Below, piece by piece: positions 8,367-17,727 of a stretch of 64,000 nt of DNA (position 1 is its first letter; each line of letters starts with the position of its first letter). The stretch is from Neotamlana laminarinivorans (GTDB lineage Bacteria; Bacteroidota; Bacteroidia; Flavobacteriales; Flavobacteriaceae). The stretch covers positions 248,001 to 312,000 of the forward strand of contig NZ_JAJAPW010000004.1 in NCBI RefSeq assembly GCF_020523925.1, read 5' to 3'. The position numbers and the translations under genes are program-made. The notes under the pieces are model-generated. The model did no database searches. It saw only the letters and a program-made list of their open reading frames with translations, and had not been told where the DNA came from.

Positions 8367-9096
8367 TTATTCATACGTTGGTATAGCATTTATAATATTA
8401 CTTTTTGGTATTTTATTTGTTCCTAAAATAGTCGATAGAATTACTCAAGGCGATGTAATTAGAAACGAAAGTCGAAGTGATTATGCAAACGATAAAAAAA
8501 ATCAAGCTTCAGATTTAGTTTTTATTGACAATAATGGTGAAAAACGCAAAGTACCCGAATTTAGTTTTACCAATCAAGAAGGTAAAACAATAACTAATAA
8601 AGATTATTTAGGAAAAGTATATGTAGTTGAATTCTTTTTTACAACATGTCCAACTATTTGCCCAAGAATGAATAATAATTTGGTTAAAATACAGGATACA
8701 TTTAAAGATTTTGAAAATTTTGGTGTAGCATCATTCACCATAAATCCAGATTACGATACTCCAGAGGTTTTAAAAAATTACGCTCAAACATATGGTATTA
8801 CTAACCCTAATTGGAATTTATTAACCGGAGAAAAAGAGGCAATATATAATTTAGCTAATGCTGGTTTTTATATTTATGCAGCACAAAACGAGAATGTATT
8901 AGGAGGCTTCGAGCATTCAGGAAACTTCGCTTTAATAGATAAAAACGGATATATTCGCTCTAGAAAAGACGAAAACGGAAATCCAATAATATATTACAGA
9001 GGCATTGTATCTGAAGAAGAACAAACCGACGACGACGGTATAGCCGAAGAAATAAGCATATTAAAAGAAGACATAGCAAAACTTTTAAAAGAATAA
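8353..9096 (+). CDS. SCO1/SenC family copper-delivery protein
   Basis: A 247-residue membrane-anchored thioredoxin-fold protein that delivers copper to, or reduces, the CuA site of cytochrome oxidase. Seen: N-terminal anchor (about residues 7-24), the metal-binding TCPTICPRMNNN (CxxxC), TINPDYDTPEVL, and the distal His in GGFEHSGNFALID. All three copper ligands are present. It overlaps the upstream SCO-like gene by 14 bases and is 1 base from the DUF420 gene, placing it in an oxidase-assembly operon. Confidence 0.92.
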   Translation: MKKTNYSYVGIAFIILLFGILFVPKIVDRITQGDVIRNESRSDYANDKKNQASDLVFIDNNGEKRKVPEFSFTNQEGKTITNKDYLGKVYVVEFFFTTCPTICPRMNNNLVKIQDTFKDFENFGVASFTINPDYDTPEVLKNYAQTYGITNPNWNLLTGEKEAIYNLANAGFYIYAAQNENVLGGFEHSGNFALIDKNGYIRSRKDENGNPIIYYRGIVSEEEQTDDDGIAEEISILKEDIAKLLKE

Positions 9097-9097
9097 C

Positions 9098-9625
9098 ATG
9101 AATACCAATAAAAATACGCAAGACCATAAAAAATACAATACTTTAATAATTATACTATCTGTAGTTATACCCGTTGTAGTAGCAATACTTTTTGGCGTAA
9201 AGTTAGATGTTGAATTACCTATATTTTTACCACCAGTTTATGCAGTAATAAACGGTATTACTGCTGTTGTTTTAGTTCTTGCTGTGTGGCAAATTAAAAA
9301 AGGAAACCAAAAGGCTCACGAATTATTAATGAAATTTGCCATAGGGTTATCGTTACTGTTTTTAGTTATGTATGTGTTATATCACATGACTAGTGACTCT
9401 ACAAGTTACGAAGGTAGTTACGGCGCTATTTATTACACAATTTTAATAAGTCATATAATTTTATCAGTAGCTGTAATACCATTTGTATTAATTACTTATG
9501 CAAGAGCCATTACCCAAAATTTTAAATTACATAAAAAGATAGCTAAAATAACATATCCAATTTGGTTGTATGTTGCAGTAACAGGAGTTATTGTTTATTT
9601 AATGATTTCACCGTATTATAACTAA
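9098..9625 (+). CDS. DUF420 family membrane protein
   Basis: A 175-residue inner membrane protein with five predicted helices. The His pairs in VLYHMTSDST, YTILISHIILSV and KLHKKIAKITYPIWLYVAVTG fit the DUF420 family, which travels with caa3-type oxidase and heme genes. It has been linked to oxidase assembly in other bacteria; biochemical function here is inferred only from family and context. One base after the SCO gene. Confidence 0.85.
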   Translation: MNTNKNTQDHKKYNTLIIILSVVIPVVVAILFGVKLDVELPIFLPPVYAVINGITAVVLVLAVWQIKKGNQKAHELLMKFAIGLSLLFLVMYVLYHMTSDSTSYEGSYGAIYYTILISHIILSVAVIPFVLITYARAITQNFKLHKKIAKITYPIWLYVAVTGVIVYLMISPYYN

Positions 9626-9661
9626 ATTCAATATTTAGAATTAAAAAAGTAATTTTTTAAA

Positions 9662-9883
9662 ATGAAGCAAAAAGCAGTCCTTTCTTTAATCATTCTATTT
9701 CTTTTTTTTAAAGGAAATGCGCAATGTGCTATGTGTCGTGCTGTATTAGAAAGCGAAGAAAGCCAAACTGCAGCCGAAGCCATAAACGACGGCATAGTTT
9801 ATTTAATGGCAATACCTTACATTTTAGTTGGAGGGCTCATTTATTTTATATACCAGAAATACAAAACCTCAAGCAATAAATAA
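9662..9883 (+). CDS. Tiny exported CxxC membrane protein of the oxidase cluster
   Basis: A 73-residue protein: signal sequence (about residues 5-19, cleavage after GNAQ), then at once CAMCRAVLES, a short acidic helix, and one membrane segment (about residues 43-64, VYLMAIPYILVGGLIYFIY) with a basic tail. The mature protein would begin with a CxxC pair facing the periplasm. I do not recognise a named family. Placement 36 bases after DUF420 and SCO suggests a metal-binding or redox helper for oxidase assembly; this is inference. Confidence 0.72.
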   Translation: MKQKAVLSLIILFLFFKGNAQCAMCRAVLESEESQTAAEAINDGIVYLMAIPYILVGGLIYFIYQKYKTSSNK

Positions 9884-9974
9884 TTTTTTTAATTTTTTTT
9901 GTAACATTTTTTTTTATTGATAGTCTAAGAAGAAAGGCTTAACTTAAAGGTCGGCTAATCAATCAAAAATTAAA

Positions 9975-10676
9975 ATGTTAAAAATTAACCAGCTTCACAA
10001 ATCCTATCCCATAGGAGACTCAAGTTTACATGTATTAAAGGGAATTGATATTTCTGTTGAAGAAGGCGAAATGGTTGCCATAATGGGCTCTTCAGGTTCA
10101 GGTAAATCAACGCTTTTAAATATTATTGGTATGTTAGATGAAGCCGATACCGGCGATTATATTCTAGATGGTTTACCAATAAAAAATCTTACTGAAAAAA
10201 AAGCAGCAGTTTACAGAAATAAATTTTTAGGCTTTATTTTCCAATCTTTCAATTTAATAAACTACAAAAATGCTATTGAAAACGTGGCCCTTCCATTGTA
10301 TTATCAAGGAATAAAGCGTAAAGAACGTATTGAAAAAGCAAAATTTCATTTACAAAAAGTAGGTTTATTAGATTGGGCCGATCATTTACCAAAAGAACTT
10401 TCAGGAGGGCAAAAACAACGTGTTGCCATTGCTAGAGCATTAGCTGCAAACCCTAAATTATTACTTGCCGATGAGCCAACCGGAGCTTTAGATACTAAAA
10501 CCTCTCACGAAATTATGGCTTTTATTCAAAGTCTTAACGATGAAGGTAAAACCATTTTAATGGTAACTCACGAAGAAGATATAGCAAATATGTGTAAACG
10601 GATTGTGCGTTTGCGAGATGGCGTAATAATGGAAGATAAAAAGGTAAACCAAGTAAGAGCAGAACAATATGTTTGA
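9975..10676 (+). CDS. MacB-type ABC transporter ATP-binding protein
   Basis: A 233-residue ATPase that powers the exporter encoded by the next four genes. Walker [10 protein letters not shown] (about residues 38-46), Q-loop GFIFQSFNL, signature LSGGQKQR, Walker [13 protein letters not shown] and H-loop VTHEED are intact. The length and the [13 protein letters not shown] region match the MacB/LolD subfamily. Its stop overlaps the start of the first permease by 8 bases. Confidence 0.93.
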   Translation: MLKINQLHKSYPIGDSSLHVLKGIDISVEEGEMVAIMGSSGSGKSTLLNIIGMLDEADTGDYILDGLPIKNLTEKKAAVYRNKFLGFIFQSFNLINYKNAIENVALPLYYQGIKRKERIEKAKFHLQKVGLLDWADHLPKELSGGQKQRVAIARALAANPKLLLADEPTGALDTKTSHEIMAFIQSLNDEGKTILMVTHEEDIANMCKRIVRLRDGVIMEDKKVNQVRAEQYV

Positions 10677-11898
10677 TATAGACCTTTGGCGCGAAATTTT
10701 TCAGAGTATAAACATGAATAGAACGCGTAGTTTACTCTCTGGCTTCACGGTAGCTTTTGCAATTTTGTTATTCGCCATACTTTTTGGTATTGCAAATGGC
10801 TTACAAAACACATTTGAAGAAGCTTTTGTAGACGATGCAGACAATGCCATTTTTATAAGGTCTGGCTTAACAACTAAAGCAAATAAAGGTTACCAAGCAG
10901 GACGGAAAATTCAGTTTGAAAATGAAGATTACGAGTTTGTAAAAGAAGAATTTGGTGATGATATCGAGTATATAACATCACGAGTTTATAAAAATTTAAA
11001 TGCTTCGTACAAAAACGAGCAGAATACTTATGATATTCGAGCGGTGCATCCAGACCATCAATTTCTTGAAAAAACATTAGTAAAAGAAGGACGCTATTTG
11101 AACTTCAACGATATTCAAAACAATACTAAAGTTGTTGTTGTTGGAAGAATGGTAGAAACCGATTTATATAAAACGGTTCCAGCCCTTGGTAAATACATTA
11201 ATTTAAACGGTATTCAATATAAAATTGTTGGTGTTTTTGAAGATGAAGGAAGCGAATATGAAGAACGCCGTATTTACATGCCGGTTACAACAGCTCAAAA
11301 AATTTATGGAAATAACGATTATGTAGATGAAATAAGCCTAACCTATAATCCGGAAATGAATTCCGATCAAGCCTTAGCTTTTGGTAATAAAATTAAAGCT
11401 AAGTTAAAAGAACGGTTTTCTGTAGCTCCTTCAGATCAACGCGCTATTAGAATCTGGAATATGGCACAAGGCACAAAACAAGTAGATATAATGACATCTA
11501 GTTTAACCGTAATTATTCTAATTATTGGTTTTGGTACCTTAATCGCAGGTATTGTAGGTATAAGTAATATCATGATTTTTATAGTAAAAGAGCGCACCAA
11601 AGAAATAGGAATACGTAAGGCTTTAGGAGCATCTCCAAGATCTATTGTGGCAATTATACTAATAGAGTCTATTATAATTACTGCCATTGCTGGTTATGTT
11701 GGGCTATTAATTGGGGTTGCAGTTTTAGAGTTGGTTGGGCCATCACTAGAAGTTTATTTTATTAAAGATCCAGGAGTAAGTAACACTTTGGTTGTTGGAG
11801 CCACTTTAACTCTAATTATAGCCGGAACTATTGCAGGTTATGTGCCTGCAAAAAAGGCGTCGAGAATTAAACCAATTGTAGCATTAAGAAACGACTAG
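10669..11898 (+). CDS. MacB-like ABC permease 1
   Basis: A 409-residue FtsX/MacB permease: one membrane helix near residues 20-42, a large periplasmic MacB core domain (about residues 45-265), then three helices at the C-terminus containing the coupling motif KERTKEIGIRKALGAS. Mechanotransmission permeases drive periplasmic substrates toward the outer membrane rather than moving them through the inner membrane. Pairs with the next permease to form a heterodimer; 1 base separates the two genes. Confidence 0.9.
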   Translation: MFDIDLWREIFQSINMNRTRSLLSGFTVAFAILLFAILFGIANGLQNTFEEAFVDDADNAIFIRSGLTTKANKGYQAGRKIQFENEDYEFVKEEFGDDIEYITSRVYKNLNASYKNEQNTYDIRAVHPDHQFLEKTLVKEGRYLNFNDIQNNTKVVVVGRMVETDLYKTVPALGKYINLNGIQYKIVGVFEDEGSEYEERRIYMPVTTAQKIYGNNDYVDEISLTYNPEMNSDQALAFGNKIKAKLKERFSVAPSDQRAIRIWNMAQGTKQVDIMTSSLTVIILIIGFGTLIAGIVGISNIMIFIVKERTKEIGIRKALGASPRSIVAIILIESIIITAIAGYVGLLIGVAVLELVGPSLEVYFIKDPGVSNTLVVGATLTLIIAGTIAGYVPAKKASRIKPIVALRND

Positions 11899-11899
11899 T

Positions 11900-13144
11900 A
11901 TGTTAAAATTTTTATTAGAAAGAGACACTTGGCAAGAAATTTTCGATAGCTTAGGTAAAAACAAACTAAGGTCTATTTTAACCATGGTAGGTGTTTGGTG
12001 GGGTATTTTATTATTAATAGGATTGTTAGGTTCTGCCCGAGGTTTAGAGAATGCATTTAACCGCTTATTTGGCGATTTTGCAACAAATACAGTGTTTGTA
12101 TGGGGACAAAGTACAGACCAGGCTTTTAAAGGTTTTCAAAAAGGCAGACAAGTAAGTTTAAGTTTAAACGATGCCAAAAGTATTGAAGCCAATGTAGAAG
12201 GTGTAGAGTTTGTTTTACCAAGAAGCCAGCAAACAGTTAGCGCAACCAGAAATTTTTTATCAGGAAGTTTTCAAATGGCGGGCGATTACCCGCTGCTCGA
12301 TCAACTTCAGAAAAAGAATTTAATTCATGGGCGTTTCATTAATCAAAATGATATAAATGATAGAAAAAAAGTTGTGGTTATTTCCGAAGACAGCTATCAG
12401 CAATTATTCGAAAAAGATGAAGAAGCTATTGGTACTTACATTGAAATAAATGATATTAATTTTAAAGTTATAGGTGTTTTTGAAGTTGGTAATGTAAATA
12501 TGGGACCACGAACAGATATGCATGTGCCTTTTACTACATTTCAGCAAATTTACAACCGAGGCGATAAAATTGGTTGGATGATGATAACTGGTCAACCAGA
12601 ATACGATATTAAGCAAATTGAAACAGATGTTAAGTTAATGCTTAAAAACTTAAACGATATTCACCCTGAAGACGAGCGTGCCTTTGGTAGCTTTAACTTA
12701 GGTAAAGAGTTTAAAAAAATGACAGGCTTTTTAGTAGGTATGCAATTTTTAACATGGTTTGTAGGGATTGCAACATTAATTGCTGGTGTATTTGCCATAG
12801 GGAATATTTTACTTATCACAGTAAAAGAGCGCACTAAAGAAATTGGTGTAAGGCGTGCTTTAGGCGCAACACCGTACGAAATTAAAAGACAAATAGTAAC
12901 AGAAGCAGTATTTTTAACACTTATGGCTGGGTTATTAGGTATAATAACCGGCGGTTGGATTTTAATTATAATGGACTACTTTTTTGGTCAAGGTCCGGAT
13001 GCCGCTATAGTAAACGCATCAGTTTCAATAGCAGTTGTGTTTTTAGCCCTATTAATATTGGTAGCTTTAGGCACATTAATAGGCTTAATTCCTGCATTTA
13101 AAGCAACAAGTATAAAACCCATAGAAGCATTAAGAGAAGAATAA
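11900..13144 (+). CDS. MacB-like ABC permease 2
   Basis: A 414-residue MacB/FtsX permease with the same plan as its neighbour: a first helix (MVGVWWGILLLIGLLG), a periplasmic core, and three C-terminal helices with KERTKEIGVRRALGATP. Divergent enough from permease 1 to indicate an obligate heterodimer rather than a recent duplication. Twelve bases before the adaptor gene. Confidence 0.9.
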   Translation: MLKFLLERDTWQEIFDSLGKNKLRSILTMVGVWWGILLLIGLLGSARGLENAFNRLFGDFATNTVFVWGQSTDQAFKGFQKGRQVSLSLNDAKSIEANVEGVEFVLPRSQQTVSATRNFLSGSFQMAGDYPLLDQLQKKNLIHGRFINQNDINDRKKVVVISEDSYQQLFEKDEEAIGTYIEINDINFKVIGVFEVGNVNMGPRTDMHVPFTTFQQIYNRGDKIGWMMITGQPEYDIKQIETDVKLMLKNLNDIHPEDERAFGSFNLGKEFKKMTGFLVGMQFLTWFVGIATLIAGVFAIGNILLITVKERTKEIGVRRALGATPYEIKRQIVTEAVFLTLMAGLLGIITGGWILIIMDYFFGQGPDAAIVNASVSIAVVFLALLILVALGTLIGLIPAFKATSIKPIEALREE

Positions 13145-13156
13145 ACAATCAAAAAA

Positions 13157-14275
13157 ATGAATAAAACAGTTAAAATTATTTTAGGAATAGTAGCCCTAAT
13201 TTTATTAGTATTTGTATTAAAATACTTTAAGGATGCCAACTCAAAATCTATTGAAGATTTTAAAGTAGAAGAACCCTTTTACACATCAATAAATACTAAA
13301 GCAGTAGCAACGGGAAAATTAAATCCAGAGGAAGAAATTGAATTAAAACCCCAAATTTCTGGTATTGTTGACGAAATTTTTGTTGAAGAAGGCGATTTAG
13401 TAAAAAAAGGCGATTTAATAGCTAAAATTAGAGTTGTACCAAACGAACAGAGTTTAGTAAGTGCAAGCAGTCGTATTAAAAGTGAACAATTAGGGTATAA
13501 TAATGCTAAAGTATTATTCGATAGAAATAAAGCGTTGTTTGAAAAAGGTGTTATTTCTCAGCAAGATTTTGAAAATAGCGAATTAGCATTTAATCAATCC
13601 AAAGAAACTTTAGCACAAGCACAAAATGACTATAAAATTATTAAGCAAGGTTCTATTTCTGGCGGAAGTGCAGCAAATACAAGTATTGTAGCTCAAATAC
13701 CAGGTACTATTTTAGAAATTCCGGTGCGAGAAGGAGATCAAGTTATACAAAGTAATAACTTTAACGATGGTACAACCATAGCAACAATTGCCGATATGAG
13801 TTTAATGATTTTTGAAGGTAAGGTTGATGAAGCCGAAATAGGAAAACTTAAAGAAGGCAAAGAAATAAAAGTAGTTTTAGGAGCCATTAACGACAAAGAA
13901 TTTCCTGCTACTTTAACCTTTTTAGCACCCAAAGGAATAGAAGAAAATGGCGCAGTACAGTTTACCATAAAAGCCGATGTAAAGTTAGATTCTTTAACAA
14001 ATATACGCGCAGGTTATAGTGCAAATGCTGAAATAGATATTGAGGCAAAAGATAGTGTTTTAGCTATTCGTGAAGCCTTATTACAATACAACAGAATTAC
14101 CGAAAAACCTTTTGTAGAAATTCAGCAAGAAGACGGTAAATTTAAAAAAGAAAATGTAGAGCTTGGTTTATCTGATGGTATTAACGTTGAAATAGTTGAA
14201 GGTGTTAAAGAAGGCGATAAAATTAAAGTGTGGAACAAAGCATCAAAAGATAATGAGGATGAAGAAGAAAAGTAA
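13157..14275 (+). CDS. Periplasmic adaptor (membrane fusion) protein, MacA-like
   Basis: A 372-residue adaptor anchored by an N-terminal helix (about residues 5-21). Order of domains: beta-barrel strand, biotinyl-lipoyl half (LKPQISGIVDEIFVEEGDLV), alpha-helical hairpin with coiled-coil character (about residues 90-160), second lipoyl half (AQIPGTILEIPVREGDQV), beta-barrel, and a C-terminal membrane-proximal domain with a very acidic Lys/Glu tail. Connects the ABC permeases to the TolC-type channel encoded next. Its 3' end overlaps that gene by 17 bases. Confidence 0.9.
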   Translation: MNKTVKIILGIVALILLVFVLKYFKDANSKSIEDFKVEEPFYTSINTKAVATGKLNPEEEIELKPQISGIVDEIFVEEGDLVKKGDLIAKIRVVPNEQSLVSASSRIKSEQLGYNNAKVLFDRNKALFEKGVISQQDFENSELAFNQSKETLAQAQNDYKIIKQGSISGGSAANTSIVAQIPGTILEIPVREGDQVIQSNNFNDGTTIATIADMSLMIFEGKVDEAEIGKLKEGKEIKVVLGAINDKEFPATLTFLAPKGIEENGAVQFTIKADVKLDSLTNIRAGYSANAEIDIEAKDSVLAIREALLQYNRITEKPFVEIQQEDGKFKKENVELGLSDGINVEIVEGVKEGDKIKVWNKASKDNEDEEEK

Positions 14276-15608
14276 TTTTACAAAAAAATACATAAAAGCT
14301 TTTACGTTTTTAGGGCTGTTTTTATTAGCAGCGTCATTAAACGCTCAAGAAAAAAAATGGACATTAGAAGAATGTGTTTATTATGCACTTGAAAATAACA
14401 TAAGCATTAAGCTAGCTAAAAATACATTATTGTCAAATAATCAAGATGTTTTAGCGGCAAAAGGGCAGTTTTTACCTTCAGTAGGAGCTGGTGTTACACA
14501 ATCGCTAAGCCTTGGACAATCTGAAATTTATCCGGGAGCATTTGTAGATCGTACATTTCACTCAACAAGTGTTGGTGTATCTTTATCTCAAACTATTTTT
14601 GATGGATTTGCAAATACATACGCCTATAAACAATCTAAGCTTACTAGAGAAACAAATGAATTAGAGTTAAATAGAATAAAAGATGATATTTCCCTAAATG
14701 TAGTTAATGCTTATTTAAATGTTTTATTTAACAAAGAAAATTTAGAAACAGCACAAGCGCAATACGAGTTTAGTAAAAAACAATTAAATCAAGTACAAGA
14801 TTTAGTTGATGCAGGTGTACAGCCAAGAGCAAATATTTACGATGCAGAAGCTACATTAAGTAGAGACGAACAACAAGTTACTTTGTCCGAAAACAGTGTG
14901 AATTTAGCGCTGTTATCGCTTTCTCAATTATTACAAGTTCCGTTTAAAGATTTTAATGTTGAAGATGTAGAAGTAGAAAATCCTTCTGCAGAACTTTTAT
15001 ACAAAAGTATTGAGCCAATTTTAGATTATGCTGTTGCCAACAGAAATGAAATTAAAGTAGCCGAAAAAAATATAGAAAGTTCAAAATTAAGTACAAAAAT
15101 TGCAGAAGGTGGTTATTTACCAAGTTTAACCTTTGGTTATGGGTACAATTCTGGAGCCAATTTCTCTAACTTAATTAGCTATAATTCGTTTTTCGAGCAG
15201 TTAAATGATAATCGAGGACATAGTTTTAGTTTATCGCTTAGCATACCAATATTTTCAAGATTTGCAAATAAAACATCTGTAGCTAAATCGGTTATTCAAG
15301 AAGATAATAGTTTATTAAACTTACAGCAGGCTAAATTAGATTTAGAAACTAATATTCAAAGTGCTTTTACAGATGCTCAAGCAGCTTTTAAAGCTTTTGA
15401 AGCAGCAAAAAAAACATTAGCATCGCAGGAATTAGCTTTTGCAAACTCTAAAGAAAGGTTTGATATAGGAGCCATGACATCGTACGATTTAGAGCAGGCT
15501 AGAGTACAATTAATAAATGCAGAATCCTCTTTAATAAACGCTAAGTACGATTTTATTTTTAAAACAAAAGTTTTAGATTTTTACTTAGGTAAACCTTTAA
15601 CAAATTAA
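14259..15608 (+). CDS. TolC family outer membrane channel
   Basis: A 449-residue outer membrane efflux protein with a signal peptide (hydrophobic AFTFLGLFLLAAS, cleavage near LNAQ). Paired OEP repeats are visible: WTLEECVYYALENNISIKLAKN at the start, GVTQSLSLG and LSLSIPIFSRF strands, and long Ala/Gln-rich coiled helices (tunnel). The ATG at 14259 gives a normal signal peptide; the longer in-frame TTG at 14196 would add a hydrophilic lead from within the adaptor gene and is rejected. Completes the tripartite exporter. Confidence 0.9.
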   Translation: MKKKSNFTKKYIKAFTFLGLFLLAASLNAQEKKWTLEECVYYALENNISIKLAKNTLLSNNQDVLAAKGQFLPSVGAGVTQSLSLGQSEIYPGAFVDRTFHSTSVGVSLSQTIFDGFANTYAYKQSKLTRETNELELNRIKDDISLNVVNAYLNVLFNKENLETAQAQYEFSKKQLNQVQDLVDAGVQPRANIYDAEATLSRDEQQVTLSENSVNLALLSLSQLLQVPFKDFNVEDVEVENPSAELLYKSIEPILDYAVANRNEIKVAEKNIESSKLSTKIAEGGYLPSLTFGYGYNSGANFSNLISYNSFFEQLNDNRGHSFSLSLSIPIFSRFANKTSVAKSVIQEDNSLLNLQQAKLDLETNIQSAFTDAQAAFKAFEAAKKTLASQELAFANSKERFDIGAMTSYDLEQARVQLINAESSLINAKYDFIFKTKVLDFYLGKPLTN

Positions 15609-15652
15609 TATGTAATTTTGCAATCTAAGCATTATAAATAATCACATAAATC

Positions 15653-15680
15653 ATTCCCGCTTAGGCGGGAATTTGTTTTT
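15653..15680 (+). terminator. Hairpin with T run directly before tsaB
   Basis: Perfect stem ATTCCCGC/GCGGGAAT (15653-15660, 15665-15672), loop TTAG, then TTGTTTTT. It ends 3 bases before the tsaB start codon. A -7-like TAATTTTG lies upstream of it at 15613-15620, so a transcript from that promoter would have to read through. May be the exporter terminator or an attenuator or translation control for tsaB. Confidence 0.65.
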
Positions 15681-15683
15681 AAA

Positions 15684-16358
15684 ATGAGTACACATATATT
15701 AAACATAGAAACTGCTACAACAAATTGTTCGGTTTCCGTTTCAAAAAATGGAGAAACCATTGCTTTAATTGAAGATAACGATAAAGGCTACTCGCACGCC
15801 GAACGTTTACATGTTTACATCGATGAGGTTTTAATGAAAGCAAGTATAACAACTCAAGATTTAAACGCCATTGCTGTAAGCAAAGGCCCTGGTTCTTACA
15901 CGGGTTTGCGAATAGGAGTTTCGACCGCCAAAGGACTTTCTTTTTCCTTAAACATTCCTTTAATTTCAGTACCAACGTTAACCGCATTGGCTCATCAAGT
16001 TAAAACTTCAGAAGGAGTAATTGTTGCTATGTTAGATGCAAGACGTATGGAAGTATATTCAGCTATTTTCGATAGTAGTTTTAATCAAATAAGAGAAACT
16101 CAAGCTCAAATATTAGATGAAAACGCTTTCGCGGAAAATTTAAAAGCAGGCAAAGTTTACTTTATAGGAAACGGTGTAGAGAAAACAAAAACGCTTATTG
16201 ATAACCAGAATGCCATTTTTATTGAAGGTAAATTACCATCTGCTAACGAAATGAGCTTAATAGCCTTCAAGAAATATGAAGAAGAAAAATTTGAAGATGT
16301 AGCTTATTTTGAACCCTATTACTTAAAAGATTTTGTGGCAATAAAATCAAAAAAATAG
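15684..16358 (+). CDS. tsaB: tRNA threonylcarbamoyladenosine biosynthesis protein TsaB
   Basis: A 224-residue ASKHA-fold protein that partners TsaD in forming t6A37 on ANN-decoding tRNAs; cytoplasmic. Seen: ILNIETATTNCSVSV at the N-terminus (phosphate-binding strand), KGPGSYTGLRIGVSTAKGL and MLDARRMEVYSA. Length is typical. It carries one copy of the recurrent word CGCTTTCGCGGAAA (16124-16137), read as Ala-Phe-Ala-Glu. Ends at a shared terminator facing the MscS gene. Confidence 0.95.
   Translation: MSTHILNIETATTNCSVSVSKNGETIALIEDNDKGYSHAERLHVYIDEVLMKASITTQDLNAIAVSKGPGSYTGLRIGVSTAKGLSFSLNIPLISVPTLTALAHQVKTSEGVIVAMLDARRMEVYSAIFDSSFNQIRETQAQILDENAFAENLKAGKVYFIGNGVEKTKTLIDNQNAIFIEGKLPSANEMSLIAFKKYEEEKFEDVAYFEPYYLKDFVAIKSKK
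16124..16137 (+). repeat. Recurrent word CGCTTTCGCGGAAA, in tsaB
   Basis: Exact copy on the plus strand, read in frame as Ala-Phe-Ala-Glu within NAFAEN. GCG and TTC codons are uncommon in this AT-rich sequence. Confidence 0.55.
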
Positions 16359-16364
16359 AGATTA

Positions 16365-16397
16365 AAAAAGGCGGAAGTTTTACACTTCCGCCTTTTT
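16365..16397. terminator. Bidirectional terminator between tsaB and mscS
   Basis: Perfect 14-base stem 16365-16378 / 16384-16397 with loop TTTAC and A/T tracts on both sides, between convergent genes. Confidence 0.85.
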
Positions 16398-16421
16398 AAT
16401 TTATATACTATTGCTTAGTAA

Positions 16422-17237
16422 TTAAGCATCTTTATGTATTTCAACACTGTGTGGGTAAGGAATTTCAATGCCAGCAGCATCAAGAGCTAATTTCACATTT
16501 TCTGTAACATCAAAATAAACAGTCCAATAATCTTCGGTTTTACACCAAGGTCTTGTAGCAAAGTTTACAGAGCTATCAGCCAATTCTAAAACTGTAACAG
16601 CCGGAGCAGGATCTTTTAATACTTTTGGGTGCGATGTTAAAACATTCATTATAACATCTTTTGTTTGCTTAATATCGGCATCGTAACTAACACCAAAAAC
16701 TAAATCAACACGACGAGTACCTTCGGTAGTATAATTAATAATATTACCGTTAGATAGTGCAGCATTTGGAATTATAATTTCTCGGTTAGATAGTCCAGTA
16801 AGTTTTGTTGTGAAAATTTCAATTTCTTTTACTACACCTAATTCTCCTTGAGCTTCTATTAAATCTCCAATTTTTATTGGTTTAAAAATCATTAATAAAA
16901 CACCACCAGCAAAATTACCTAACGATCCTTGTAAAGCCATACCAATTGCTAAACCAGCAGCAGCTAAAATAGCAGCAAACGAAGTTGTTTCTACACCTAT
17001 TGTACCAAGTACAACAATAATTAAAACAATTTTAAAAATCCAGCTTAATAAGTTAATTAAAAACTTTTGTAAGCTTTCGTCGTAATTTTGCTTAAGCATT
17101 ACTTTTTTAAGGCCTTTAATTAAAGTTTTAATTACCCAAGAACCAATAATCCAGATGGCAATGGCTCCAATAATTTTTAAACCATAATCTAAAATTAGGG
17201 CCATCCATTTTGATGCGTCAATGTTTTTTAAATCCAT
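16422..17237 (-). CDS. Small-conductance mechanosensitive channel (MscS family)
   Basis: A 271-residue inner membrane channel that opens on hypo-osmotic stress. Three membrane helices (about residues 18-40, 58-80 and 84-110); the third has the Ala/Gly-packed pore pattern AAILAAAGLAIGMALQGSLGNFAGG, followed by the beta domain KIGDLIEAQGELGVV and the cytosolic vestibule domain. Length matches E. coli MscS (286). Solitary; 130 bases precede it on its own strand. Confidence 0.92.
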   Translation of the reverse strand: MDLKNIDASKWMALILDYGLKIIGAIAIWIIGSWVIKTLIKGLKKVMLKQNYDESLQKFLINLLSWIFKIVLIIVVLGTIGVETTSFAAILAAAGLAIGMALQGSLGNFAGGVLLMIFKPIKIGDLIEAQGELGVVKEIEIFTTKLTGLSNREIIIPNAALSNGNIINYTTEGTRRVDLVFGVSYDADIKQTKDVIMNVLTSHPKVLKDPAPAVTVLELADSSVNFATRPWCKTEDYWTVYFDVTENVKLALDAAGIEIPYPHSVEIHKDA

Positions 17238-17367
17238 AATTTGTGTTATTTATAATTAAATTAAAGTTAGTAACTATTTATTTTGTTTTAACTAAAGCTA
17301 GGTAAAATAAAAGTTAATTGATTATAATATTATAGACACAGAAATATTAAACGGTCACTTTAAAAAA

Positions 17368-17727
17368 CTAAAAACCAAATAAAATAATTATTAGTGTAAT
17401 TATAGCTGGAACCGATTGAAAATAAAACAGCTTAATTTGTTTAGTTGAATAAGCGCCATATATACCAGCAATTATTATACAAATGATAAAAAATAACGCG
17501 GTTGAAATATCATTTTTAATAATAGAAAATATAATTCCGGCAGCTATAAAACCATTGTATAAACCTTGATTAGCGGCTAAAACTTTAGTTTCTTTGGCAA
17601 AGGCTTCAGATTTTATATTAAAGGCTTTAATGCCTTTTGGTTTGGTCCAGAAAAACATTTCTAAAATTAAAAAGTAAAAATGTTCTATGGCTACAAATGC
17701 TAGTAATATTATGGTTAATGTTTTCAT
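17368..17727 (-). CDS. DUF1304 family membrane protein
   Basis: A 119-residue protein with four predicted helices. The sequence [21 protein letters not shown] and [16 protein letters not shown] are hallmarks of DUF1304. Function unknown. It overlaps the 3' end of the upstream DUF255 gene by 4 bases (shared ATGA), so the two are translationally coupled. Confidence 0.85.
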   Translation of the reverse strand: MKTLTIILLAFVAIEHFYFLILEMFFWTKPKGIKAFNIKSEAFAKETKVLAANQGLYNGFIAAGIIFSIIKNDISTALFFIICIIIAGIYGAYSTKQIKLFYFQSVPAIITLIIILFGF

